From the NCBI RefSeq assembly GCF_002259745.1, contig NZ_MWWW01000005.1, positions 62,060-126,059 on the forward strand: a DNA stretch of 64,000 nt. Direction: 5' to 3'. The notes under the pieces are model-generated. The model was not told where the DNA came from, searched no databases, and saw only the letters and a list, made by a program, of their open reading frames with translations. This DNA comes from Bifidobacterium myosotis. GTDB lineage: Bacteria; Actinomycetota; Actinomycetes; Actinomycetales; Bifidobacteriaceae. The stretch's first letter is position 1. Every line of letters begins with the position of its first letter. The position numbers and the translations under genes are program-made. Shown here piece by piece: positions 17,737 through 26,915 of this stretch.

Positions 17737-20700
17737 TCAGTCGTTGTCGGATTGTTCGGGGATGCCGGAGCTCAACTCGGTAAGGATTTCCTGTTCTGTT
17801 TTGCCGCGGGCATGCAGCTCGCGACGGTCTTCATCAGACTCACTGACATAGTAGAGAGTGGCGTCGATACTGTCCAACGGAATGCCCTCGACCGCCGCCA
17901 GCAGCAATCGGTACATGTCGAGCTGGGCGAGTTTACGCGCCGTATCCTTCGGATCGGAAGGCCTGCGGCCGGTCTTCCAATCGACCACGGTGTACCGTTT
18001 GCCGGCATCATCGGGACGGAGTCCGCCGGCGAACACCGCATCGAGCTTGCCGTTGACCAGGCCGATGCCCGGCACGTTCACCACGATGGACCGTTCGGTC
18101 CAGACCGGCAGACGGCCGGCCCAGCGCGAAGTCTCCAACCGTTGGCTCCACAGGCGCAGTTGCGCAACGTCCGCGGTTTCGGGGGCTTCGGATGGACCGC
18201 CTGCCAGACCGTCGTCCAAGTCTGCGTACTGCCCGTCGTACGACAGTGCCTCATGGTCCGGCCGACGTTCGTTGAGGAACCATTCGGCCCAGGCGTGGAA
18301 CTGTGTGCCCAGTTCGGCCGCCGGCGAGGACACCCGTGGTATGGGGCGGACGATGCCACGCCAGTAGGCGCGTTCCTCGCGCTCCCCCATACCGCCCATG
18401 CGCGCCTGCAGACCGGTGACGTTCTGACGGCCCGCCGCAAGTATGCGCTGCGCCTTGGCTTTGACGGCGGCATCCAGTTCGTTGCCTTCCAAGGTCCCCG
18501 CCATGAGATCAGCATCGTTCACCAGCAGCCGCGCGCGTTCCAGCAACGGCCCGGGATGCTCGTCGGGCGTCTCCCGGGCATCTCGCGGCAAGTCGCCGTC
18601 CGGGCAGATGCCATGCGACGAGTCACTGCGCGGCGAGTCACTGCGCGGCGAGCCACTATGCGGTAAGTCATCATGTGGAGGGGTGACAGTCATGGAGACG
18701 TCCTGTGGGGAATCACCGTCTGCGGAGACACTGTCCAACGAAGCGTCATGCCGGGAGACCTCATGCGCAGAGACATCCTGCATAAGGGTCCCATGCATAT
18801 GACCGCTACGTTCCGATGACGACGATCGGGTCCGAATCTCCTCCACACCGCGGGAAAGTCTATCCGCGATCTGCGGGCTCAACGAGGCAGGCCAAGGCAG
18901 GCTCGTCTCCCGGCTCGCATGTTCGATGGGCGTACGCCACGCTTCGCCGACGACCATCTCGCCGTACTGTTCGGCGTGCTCGCCCACGAAGTAGCCCTCG
19001 GGCGGGGCGATCGTATCCACCGGAACAACCGTATCCGACATGAGTGGCGTTCCCTCAGGGGCGCCAGCACCCGGCAGACCATGCACATCCCGCTGACCAT
19101 GTGCGGTCTTCGCACCGACTGCGTCTTTCGCCTCGACCACCCCGGCATGCCCATGAAGCGCGTCGTGCACCTCCAGCCAGAAGTTGGAGGGTGATGAGGC
19201 GCGAGACCCCTTCGCCACCAGTGAGGGGTCGCGACCCGGCTCCCCCGCATGCCGGCAGTAGGTCAGCAGCACATCCTTCTTGGCGCGGGTGAGCGCCACG
19301 TACATGAGACGTCGTTCATCGGCATGGAGACGACGGCCGTATTCCTCGGACTGCGTCAGATACCAGCCTGCGGGATCGACCTCGTCCACGCCGTCACCGT
19401 ATTCGCGCATGGAACCGAATGCCTCATCATCGATGAGTTCCACATCGTCCAGCGACCGCAATGCCTCTATGGGGTCGGCCCCCACCTCGGCGTCGTGGGG
19501 GAATCGTGGCAGAATGCCGGCGTCGGCACGCATCGGCACCGGCACGGCCACCGGATTGACCAGCCAGGAATCGGCCGTCTCGTGGTATTCCGGCGCCCGC
19601 CACTCCCCTTGCTCCGTGCCGCCGGGATGCCGCTCGTCAAGGACGATCTTCAGATGGTCCCCCTGATTGCTGGGGAATCCGCCCGCGGTCAACCCCACGA
19701 CGGCGACGGCGTCCCATTCCAGTCCCTTGGACTGATGAACGGTCATCAACTCCACATCCACCGGGCCATCCGGCATGGCGGCGGCCTCATCCTCCACCGA
19801 GGCAAGATGATCGACCCACGACATGAACCCCTGCAACGTGGGCATCTGATCGACTGCGATCTCCTGACTGTAGGTATCCACCAAGTCCACGATGGCATCG
19901 GTCGGCATATGGGCCAGCGTGGGGTCCGCCTTATGGCGCCGGTTGCGCAACGCCCCGGCCACCACGGTATCGATGTCGAGGTCCAACGCCTCCACGGCGG
20001 AGCGCACCACATCCGCCAGGGGATGCCCGATCATGCGATGGACCCGGCGTAGCGCGTCGGCGGCCCGCTGCAAGGCGTTGCGGCCATCAGGACTGAGCCC
20101 TTCCGTCAGCGCGTCAAGGTCGGAACGCAGGAGCACATCGGGGAGGAATACCGCATTGGCCACCTGATCACGGTATTCGCGCACGATTGCCGCCCACTCG
20201 CCGCGAGGGGCCTCCGGATCGGCCAGCCCCGCCTGGACCAACGCCTTGAACCGCCGTTCGGTGTTGCAGGTTTCGGCCACATGGGCCAGATCGGCCAGAT
20301 CGGCGGCGGACATGGCGAAGCGTGGGGTGGCTAGCAGGCGCATCAACGATGCTGAATCCGTGTGGTCGGCCGCAACATGGAGCAGGGCCAGCAGATCCCG
20401 GATTTCGGGGCGTTCGAGCAGGGCGGAGTATCCGACGACAAAGGTGGTCAGACCGGCCTGTTCCAATGCCGCCTGATATTCCGGCATACGGGTTTTGGAG
20501 CGGAACAGCACCGCTACCGGAGCCTTCTGTTCCGCCGGGCGCCCGTTGGCGTCCACCAGACCGGGGTTCCATGGATCATCGGACGGTTTGCGGAACCGGC
20601 TGATGGCGGCTTTGCAGAATCGCGTCACGGCGTCGATCTCCTGACCGCCGGTGTCGAATCCCAATACGCCGAGTGTGCCTTCGGCCGCATCTGGCATGGC

Positions 20701-22200
20701 ATCCAGCGGTGAGACATCCACCTCATGCATCAGCGAGCTGGAAACGCGTTCAGGACGCGACCGCAGGGGCAGCGTCAAATCGTTGGCTGCTTCGAGCACG
20801 ATTCTGCTGTTGCGCCGAGTCACCGTCAACGGGAACGGCTTCGAGCCCGACGGCATGCGAAAGTCCTGCTGGAACATGCGGAAGGCTCCGGGGCTGGCCC
20901 CACGCCATGCGTAGATGGACTGGAACGGATCGCCCACGGCGTTGACCGCGGAACGGTCGATCGTTCGGACGGCACCATTGCGGGAACCGTCGCGCGAGCC
21001 GTCAGACCGAACATCATCGGGTCGAACAGTCTCAACCCGGAGACCGTCGGGCGCCGCGTCCTCGGCATCCGTATCGGCACCATCCGTATCAGTATGGAAC
21101 AATGCGGCGAGCAGAGCCGCCTGCGTGGTGGAGGTGTCCTGGTATTCGTCCAGCAGCACGTGGCTATAGCGGCGCCGCATGCGCTCTCCGATGGACGGGA
21201 ATCGCTCGATGAGCTGGTACGCCGCAAGTGTGAAATCAGGGAATTCCGCCATGTTGCGGTCATGCTTTGCCTGGCTGTACGCCTCGACCAACTGCAGGAG
21301 AATGTCGCGCTTGCGGGTGACGGCCAGCAATTCGCCGCAATGGTAGACGCACCGACTGTGCAGCTGCCTACTCCGTTTGTCCAGCTTGGCCTGCCATGTG
21401 GCGTCCGTGTCCTTTTTGGTCCGCTCGATTTTGGCGATACGCGGCTCATTCTCGGGCATGGTTTCGCCTTCAAGCGCCTGCTCAAGACATGCGATGAACG
21501 CCGTATCCCAGCGGCGGACGCGTTCCACGGCATCCTCGAAGCTGGTGCAGCCCGAGCCGATCATGGCACTTCCTATGGCTGCGGACAGCTTCAGCACCTG
21601 CGACGCCAGCGTGCCGAACGCGCCGAAGTCCTGACCGAAAACCAGATCCATATGCTCATCGATGACTTCGGTGGCCAATTGGAGCGCACCTGCCTCGCTC
21701 AACGGCTGAGTGTTCTGATCGAAGCCGACCAATAGCCCATATTGACGCACGATGGACTGGAAGAACGCGTCATACGTGAACACCGCAGGCTTGAGAAAAG
21801 CACGATCGCCGGGCACGGTTCCGGCGGCATCATGGTCCGTCGTCGTGGATATGCCCGATGCAGCCGCAGCAACGGGTGCGCCCTCCATTCCGGATTGCGA
21901 GGCCCTTGACGCCCCATCCAAAGTCAGCGTATCCGAATTCAGCGCATCCGCAGTCGGCATATCCGCAGTCGAAGCGTATACCGCCGCAGATACGCGTTCC
22001 AGCAACTCCCCAGCCGCCTTACGGGTGAAGGTCAGACCAAGAATGCGCTCCGGCGGCACACCACGCTCGATGAGCGCGATGATGCGTCGCGTCATGGTGA
22101 ACGTCTTGCCGGAACCCGCGCCGGCGACCACCAGCACGTCGGCATCCGCCGGTGCGTCGATGATGGCGGCCTGTTCTCTAGTGGGAGTGAACGCACTCAT
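17737..22200 (-). CDS. adnB: AdnB-like UvrD-family helicase/RecB-family nuclease
   Basis: A 1487-residue subunit of a two-subunit helicase-nuclease that resects double-strand breaks in actinobacteria, in the role of RecBCD/AddAB. An SF1A helicase comes first: Q-motif TREQAAIIDAP, Walker A VVAGAGSGKTFTM (near residue 30), LLDEYQDTSTTQAALLAALF, then VNAVGDPFQSIYAWRGASPG, and later LMTVHQSKGLEWDAVAVVGL and YVALTRAKKDVLL. The C-terminal PD-(D/E)XK nuclease has GTQFHAWAEW (His), NGKLDAVFAGG (Asp) and VVDWKTGRRP (Asp/Lys) near residues 1300-1405. A ~70-residue low-complexity linker (residues ~1137-1207) contains pentapeptide repeats. The ATG at 22200 overlaps the upstream stop as ATGA, so the subunits are translationally coupled. 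Confidence 0.85.
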   Translation of the reverse strand: MSAFTPTREQAAIIDAPADADVLVVAGAGSGKTFTMTRRIIALIERGVPPERILGLTFTRKAAGELLERVSAAVYASTADMPTADALNSDTLTLDGASRASQSGMEGAPVAAAASGISTTTDHDAAGTVPGDRAFLKPAVFTYDAFFQSIVRQYGLLVGFDQNTQPLSEAGALQLATEVIDEHMDLVFGQDFGAFGTLASQVLKLSAAIGSAMIGSGCTSFEDAVERVRRWDTAFIACLEQALEGETMPENEPRIAKIERTKKDTDATWQAKLDKRSRQLHSRCVYHCGELLAVTRKRDILLQLVEAYSQAKHDRNMAEFPDFTLAAYQLIERFPSIGERMRRRYSHVLLDEYQDTSTTQAALLAALFHTDTDGADTDAEDAAPDGLRVETVRPDDVRSDGSRDGSRNGAVRTIDRSAVNAVGDPFQSIYAWRGASPGAFRMFQQDFRMPSGSKPFPLTVTRRNSRIVLEAANDLTLPLRSRPERVSSSLMHEVDVSPLDAMPDAAEGTLGVLGFDTGGQEIDAVTRFCKAAISRFRKPSDDPWNPGLVDANGRPAEQKAPVAVLFRSKTRMPEYQAALEQAGLTTFVVGYSALLERPEIRDLLALLHVAADHTDSASLMRLLATPRFAMSAADLADLAHVAETCNTERRFKALVQAGLADPEAPRGEWAAIVREYRDQVANAVFLPDVLLRSDLDALTEGLSPDGRNALQRAADALRRVHRMIGHPLADVVRSAVEALDLDIDTVVAGALRNRRHKADPTLAHMPTDAIVDLVDTYSQEIAVDQMPTLQGFMSWVDHLASVEDEAAAMPDGPVDVELMTVHQSKGLEWDAVAVVGLTAGGFPSNQGDHLKIVLDERHPGGTEQGEWRAPEYHETADSWLVNPVAVPVPMRADAGILPRFPHDAEVGADPIEALRSLDDVELIDDEAFGSMREYGDGVDEVDPAGWYLTQSEEYGRRLHADERRLMYVALTRAKKDVLLTYCRHAGEPGRDPSLVAKGSRASSPSNFWLEVHDALHGHAGVVEAKDAVGAKTAHGQRDVHGLPGAGAPEGTPLMSDTVVPVDTIAPPEGYFVGEHAEQYGEMVVGEAWRTPIEHASRETSLPWPASLSPQIADRLSRGVEEIRTRSSSSERSGHMHGTLMQDVSAHEVSRHDASLDSVSADGDSPQDVSMTVTPPHDDLPHSGSPRSDSPRSDSSHGICPDGDLPRDARETPDEHPGPLLERARLLVNDADLMAGTLEGNELDAAVKAKAQRILAAGRQNVTGLQARMGGMGEREERAYWRGIVRPIPRVSSPAAELGTQFHAWAEWFLNERRPDHEALSYDGQYADLDDGLAGGPSEAPETADVAQLRLWSQRLETSRWAGRLPVWTERSIVVNVPGIGLVNGKLDAVFAGGLRPDDAGKRYTVVDWKTGRRPSDPKDTARKLAQLDMYRLLLAAVEGIPLDSIDATLYYVSESDEDRRELHARGKTEQEILTELSSGIPEQSDND
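18627..18671. repeat. In-frame 15-bp tandem repeats in the adnB linker
   Basis: Three 15-bp units (18627, 18642, 18657; first TGCGCGGCGAGTCAC) encode imperfect pentapeptides of the type SPRSD in the linker before the nuclease domain. Confidence 0.75.
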
Positions 22201-25200
22201 GCTTGCCTCGTTTCGAATATGGTATCGACCTGCCCGGCGCAGGCCGGGCAACTCTGCTTCATGCGGCAGAACGCCACATGCGTGGGCTGCGGATGGGCCG
22301 TGATGGTTGCCGAACGACTGGCCGCACCAGCGTAGAACACGCGGGCAATCATGGTCAGGGCCCACATCGTCTGGGTGCCGGCCAGAGCGGAGAAGCGCCG
22401 CCAATCACCCGCTTCCACGCCCTCCGGCGGATTGCCAGGGTCCGGCGTCGGCATGTCAAGGAAAGCGCCGGCGTCCTTGTAATGGAAGCGAGGTGTGAAC
22501 GGTTCGGCGTTCAAGGTGCCATGGGTGAACAGCGGCGGCTGGAAGATGCCCTCGGGCGCGTAGCTCTGGGCGGGAGCGCCGTTCTGCCCCACATGGAACA
22601 GCTCGCTTTGCCCAATCGGAGGCATCGCGGCGAGCGCCACCGCCCCGCGCATCCGGCCTTCCGGGAATGCCAGCCCCAGCTGATAGCACACCAGCTGCAG
22701 ATCGTTGAAGATCTGCTTGACGGATGGGACCTTGCCGGTCTTGTAGTCAATCAAGCGGACGCTCTCACTGCCATCGGCCAGTATGCGGGTCTCCATACGG
22801 TCGATACGGCCCGACAGGCGAATCGTCAGATGCTCGTCCATGCCCTCCGGCCATCCGCCCACCAAGGTGCCCATGCACGCCATGAGTATGGACCGGCTCA
22901 CCGGCTGCATGCCCTCGAGCCCGTTATAGGTGTCGAGGATGTCATCGAGATTGAAACGGGCCGCGAATTCGCGCTCGCATTCGACATGCTCCAGCCGGCC
23001 AAGTTCGATGGCCTCTGCATTCCTGCCCAGATAAGCACCTGCGTCGCCGTCGGACGCGACGAAGTAACCAGCGATGTTGGACAGCATATCCGCGGCGGCA
23101 TCATCCTTGCGAATCGCGGCGTATCGGTCACGGGTGTCCGTGATGGCATTCGGATCGGTTCGTTTGGATTCGTAGATGGCGCGCAGCCGTGCCGTTACCG
23201 CGTCGATGCGCTGGACGGAGGTCGCGGAGGCATCCAAGCCCAGGCTTTGCATGCGCTCGGGATCGGAGTTCAACCGATCCAGTCCCTCCTCGCTGCCCTG
23301 CTGCGCAACCGTATGAATCAATGTGCCGAATGCCGTGGCCACCGAACCGGGTCGGGGACCCGCGAAACGGTTTTCCAACATCCAACACACCGGACATGCC
23401 CAAAGACTGTCCACCGCGGAGGGGGACAAGGCGGCCACTGGCACGGGTTCTCCGGCATGACCGGCATCTCCCCTGTTGTGGCCGGCCTCGACATCACGAG
23501 CACCGACATCACCGGTACCGTCTGTGACGTCTGTGACGGATTGCGTAATGGACCGCGAGCCAACGTCCGCAGCATCACCATTCGTGGCATCGCCTAAGGC
23601 ATCATTCAAGGTGTAACCTGCTGAGCCGTTCACAGTATCGTCTGCGACGGCACCGCTCATGTCATCCGGTGTGCCGGCCTCACCTTCCAGTGCGCCGCTT
23701 ATACCGGTTTTACCGATCATACCGTCATCGCCGTTTTCGACTGCGGACCTCGCGAAGGACCAATCATCAGGATCAGCCGCACTCATGCCGTTTCCAGCCA
23801 GTAATGCCAACGCCGCAACGGCATCCTCCGACTCTGCGGAACCGGCGTCCGCAGTAGCCAAAGCCACGCGGGCCGCGGCGACCAGCCCTCGTGGGTCGGC
23901 ATCCAGACCGGCAAGATCATACCGGGTTTCTTCGCCGCCTCCCACCGAGGTGTATCGCGCCTGGGCTTTGGAACGAGGATAGCGTTCCGGCAGATACCCG
24001 AACAGGAAATCCGATGGGGTCAGGTCGTCGTTCCACACCGCGCTGACGCTCACCTCGCACGAAGCGCGGGTCAATGCCACCAGGAAGCTTTTCTTCTCGC
24101 TGGACAGCACCGAGGCCAGTCTGGGGTCATGCCCATCCATGGCACCATGGTCGATTCCGCCATGCAATACAAGGTCGGCGAGGTCCTCGCCCCCGAACAA
24201 GGCGTTGCGTCCCGCCAGATTGGGCCAGACATCCTGTTGGACCGCCGGCAACCACACGTATTTCCAATGGCGGCCCGACGCACCGGCCGGAGTCGTCAAA
24301 GTCAACGCATCCTCCACCGGTCCGACGTGGGCCAGGGAATCGGCCTGCACCTCCATGCCGCGCACCTGCGCCATGAATCCCATGATGTCCCTGCTGGCAG
24401 TGGAGTCCTCGGCGAACTGGAACAGCCGCATGGCCGCGTCAAGTCGATCATTGGCGGCACGCCCGTCTGCCGTGTTGTCCAACGCCATGCGCTGCCATGC
24501 CGATGCGACGCCAGTGGCGTCCCAAGCGACCGATAAGGCATAGCGGGGCTGACGGCGCTGTTCGGCAGGCAACCGTCCAAGCTTGCGGGCGATCTCGCTC
24601 ACCATGGACCACAGATTGGCGAAGGCACGGGCCTGTGGGTCCTTGCCCAGCACCAATCGCACCGCATCGACCACCACGTCCGCGGGCGCCACGGTCTCCT
24701 CATCGAACACCAACAGCACGTAGAGCGCATCGGAGCCGAATGCCGGAGCTTTCTCGAAGGGGGCGCCACCTCCTCCGATCAGGCTGTCATCGACCGTGAT
24801 TCGGGAGCCATCCCGCACAGCGTTGCCGTCTACATCATACAGTGGCCGGGATGCCCTCCCCTCACCGTCGAGAGATGCTTCAGCGTTCTCCCGAGACTCG
24901 TCAAGAGATGTTTCACAATCTGTTTCACAATGCGTTTCACGATATGTTTCACACATTGTCGCCCATGCCGCCACCAAATTGTCCACTACGGTGCCCGAAC
25001 CGGCGATGCCGGCTAGAGACTCGATGGCATCCATGGCCGATTCGACGGATGCCAGACGCGCCGGCATACCGCTCCCCGGACGCGCACCCGTGCCAATCAA
25101 AGGTCCGCCCATGATTTCGGCGACGCGTCCCCGCACATAAGCCGCGACGGCACCCAGTCCCAACCGGCATCCCGACACGCCCTCACGGCGCAGCTCGGCA

Positions 25201-26789
25201 AGCTCGACGAGCGCAAACAGCCCCCGCACCAGCGATTCGTCCTTGAGCGGGCGGGTGATGGATGAATACCGCACCGGAACACCGTCACGACGCAGCCGTT
25301 CACCGTATTGACGCACCGTGGCATTGTCATGGGCGATGACGGCCATGTCGTTCCAGCGAACTCGATGGTCAAGGTGTGCATGCTTGATACGCCAGACGGT
25401 ATCGTCAAGTTCCTCGCGCGGCGATCGGTACAATCCCGCATTCAAACTGCCGTCAACGGCGTAGGCGCACCCGTCGACCTCGCCGCCGCTCCGGCGCCCC
25501 TCGCCTCCTATCCTGCCGGCCCGCAGCGCCTCGACCAACTTCCCCGGGCGCCTGGCCAGCGGCAACGGCTCTTCCTCGGGCGAGGCGATGGACAGCGATA
25601 CGCGCGACGCCATGATACGGGCGGCCCCGATCATGGCGCCCGAGCCCGACGCCGCTTCCTTTTCATCGGTTCCACCCGGCTCCGTCACGGTGTCGCCGTC
25701 TTCGGCGATGTCATCAGAGACGTCATCCACCAACGCGGCGCATGCCCCCAACGGCAGCTCAATGGCATGCAGCGACCCGGTAACCGCCTGCCGCATGAGG
25801 TATTCAGGATAGGAGCCACGGAAGGTCTGCACGGCCTCGTCAGGATTGCCGACCAGCACCAGCCGAACGCCCGCTTCGTCCAGCGCCTCCACGAAGCGCA
25901 GACCAGCCAATGTGGTGTCCTGCACATCATCGATCACCAGCAGCCGCGGCAAATCCAGCGCGCTCGGGCGCATGTCCCGGCCATCACGCTCGATCGCCGC
26001 CCTGACCGCACGGGCGCCGGCCACCAGTAGGTATGAGGCATCCAGACGGTACTGACCCGGATATGCCAGACCTTGGATTGCGATGTACTCACGGCGCAGT
26101 GCGAACGCCAGCCCCCATTGCACGGTCAGCCTGGCATCCGCGGCGACATCCGCGATCAGGCCGGCCTCCTGCTCGGAGCTCACCCCGAGTTCATCAAGAC
26201 GCGCGAGCATGTCTCGCAATTGGCCGATGAACGCATCCGAAACGCCGCGTTCGAACATGTCGGCGCTGGTCGCACCACCCTCCTCCGCTCCGGGGCCGAC
26301 GGAGAATCGGGATGCCGACGCATCGGCATCATGGACCAGACCGACCCAATCGGACTGAGCGAAGTAGTGGCGCAGCAGCGCGCATGTCCGGCAATCATCC
26401 CCCACTCTGGCATGCCACACATGCGTCGCCATGACCCGCCTCAGCAGCGCATCCTGTTCGGCGCCGTTGAGCAGTTTCGGCAAGGCAAGTCCCTCGGCGC
26501 GCCTGGCCGCCGCAATGGCCCGGAACGCCACGGCCCCCAATGTGGTGACCGGTCTGGCCTGACCCGAGAATCCGATATGCCGTATCACACGGTTGCCCAA
26601 GGCATCCGCAGTCACACGGCCGGACACGGCCATGACCGCGTCGGCGCTGCCATAGCGGCGGAGTCCCGCCTGCAGGACGGCGAGCGCGAAATCGGTCTTG
26701 CCCGCGCCTGGGGCGCCGACCACCAACCTCGCCGTGCCGTCTCGTTCCAAGCCGTCCAATATGGCCGATGCGTTCCATTGCTCACTCAT
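22197..26789 (-). CDS. adnA: AdnA-like helicase/nuclease subunit with Fe-S-type cysteines
   Basis: A 1530-residue partner of AdnB. The N-terminal UvrD-like domain has Walker A VVGAPGAGKTDFAL (near residue 25) and RLLVIDDVQDTTLAG; later helicase motifs are harder to recognise, in line with the weak motor described for mycobacterial AdnA. The C-terminal nuclease has FGTLIHTVAQQG, LSGRIDRMETR and VRLIDYKTGKVPS (residues ~1150-1350). Cysteines in LWACPVCWM (near 1130) and FCRMKQSCPAC (near 1510) are spaced like the iron-sulfur staple of AddB/AdnA nucleases. Two regions (residues ~612-627 and ~1010-1120) are low-complexity inserts. The start at 26789 has only a weak ribosome site. It faces the kinase gene across 126 bases, so the two clusters share a divergent promoter region. 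Confidence 0.85.
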   Translation of the reverse strand: MSEQWNASAILDGLERDGTARLVVGAPGAGKTDFALAVLQAGLRRYGSADAVMAVSGRVTADALGNRVIRHIGFSGQARPVTTLGAVAFRAIAAARRAEGLALPKLLNGAEQDALLRRVMATHVWHARVGDDCRTCALLRHYFAQSDWVGLVHDADASASRFSVGPGAEEGGATSADMFERGVSDAFIGQLRDMLARLDELGVSSEQEAGLIADVAADARLTVQWGLAFALRREYIAIQGLAYPGQYRLDASYLLVAGARAVRAAIERDGRDMRPSALDLPRLLVIDDVQDTTLAGLRFVEALDEAGVRLVLVGNPDEAVQTFRGSYPEYLMRQAVTGSLHAIELPLGACAALVDDVSDDIAEDGDTVTEPGGTDEKEAASGSGAMIGAARIMASRVSLSIASPEEEPLPLARRPGKLVEALRAGRIGGEGRRSGGEVDGCAYAVDGSLNAGLYRSPREELDDTVWRIKHAHLDHRVRWNDMAVIAHDNATVRQYGERLRRDGVPVRYSSITRPLKDESLVRGLFALVELAELRREGVSGCRLGLGAVAAYVRGRVAEIMGGPLIGTGARPGSGMPARLASVESAMDAIESLAGIAGSGTVVDNLVAAWATMCETYRETHCETDCETSLDESRENAEASLDGEGRASRPLYDVDGNAVRDGSRITVDDSLIGGGGAPFEKAPAFGSDALYVLLVFDEETVAPADVVVDAVRLVLGKDPQARAFANLWSMVSEIARKLGRLPAEQRRQPRYALSVAWDATGVASAWQRMALDNTADGRAANDRLDAAMRLFQFAEDSTASRDIMGFMAQVRGMEVQADSLAHVGPVEDALTLTTPAGASGRHWKYVWLPAVQQDVWPNLAGRNALFGGEDLADLVLHGGIDHGAMDGHDPRLASVLSSEKKSFLVALTRASCEVSVSAVWNDDLTPSDFLFGYLPERYPRSKAQARYTSVGGGEETRYDLAGLDADPRGLVAAARVALATADAGSAESEDAVAALALLAGNGMSAADPDDWSFARSAVENGDDGMIGKTGISGALEGEAGTPDDMSGAVADDTVNGSAGYTLNDALGDATNGDAADVGSRSITQSVTDVTDGTGDVGARDVEAGHNRGDAGHAGEPVPVAALSPSAVDSLWACPVCWMLENRFAGPRPGSVATAFGTLIHTVAQQGSEEGLDRLNSDPERMQSLGLDASATSVQRIDAVTARLRAIYESKRTDPNAITDTRDRYAAIRKDDAAADMLSNIAGYFVASDGDAGAYLGRNAEAIELGRLEHVECEREFAARFNLDDILDTYNGLEGMQPVSRSILMACMGTLVGGWPEGMDEHLTIRLSGRIDRMETRILADGSESVRLIDYKTGKVPSVKQIFNDLQLVCYQLGLAFPEGRMRGAVALAAMPPIGQSELFHVGQNGAPAQSYAPEGIFQPPLFTHGTLNAEPFTPRFHYKDAGAFLDMPTPDPGNPPEGVEAGDWRRFSALAGTQTMWALTMIARVFYAGAASRSATITAHPQPTHVAFCRMKQSCPACAGQVDTIFETRQA
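24909..24956. repeat. In-frame 12-bp tandem repeats in adnA
   Basis: Four 12-bp units (24909, 24921, 24933, 24945; first TGTTTCACAATC) encode the tetrapeptides CETY-RETH-CETD-CETS in the helicase-side insert of AdnA. Confidence 0.85.
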
Positions 26790-26915
26790 GGCTCAAGCGT
26801 AACCCCGGTTTTCAAGGAGGGAAAAATTTTACCGACCGAAATAATCGGCGGTATCGTCGGCAGTATCCTATTGAACGGATGTGGGGAGCATCCGCACCCA
26901 GAGAAGGGAAGGCAG
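26790..26915. promoter_or_regulatory. Divergent intergenic region between adnA and the kinase cluster
   Basis: All upstream signals for both divergent clusters must lie here or in flanking coding sequence. It contains two direct 12-bp repeats (TCGGCGGTATCG at 26845 and TCGGCAGTATCC at 26857), an interrupted palindrome ACCGACCGA-AATAA-TCGGCGGT just before them, and a small hairpin GGATG...CATCC (26877-26893) close to the kinase ribosome site. I see no unambiguous -35/-10 pair. Confidence 0.45.

Noticed and set aside
26073-26915. 281-codon upstream extension of the kinase gene
   Set aside because: It lies antisense to adnA and lacks a ribosome site; the ATG at 26916 has one and starts right before the kinase domain.
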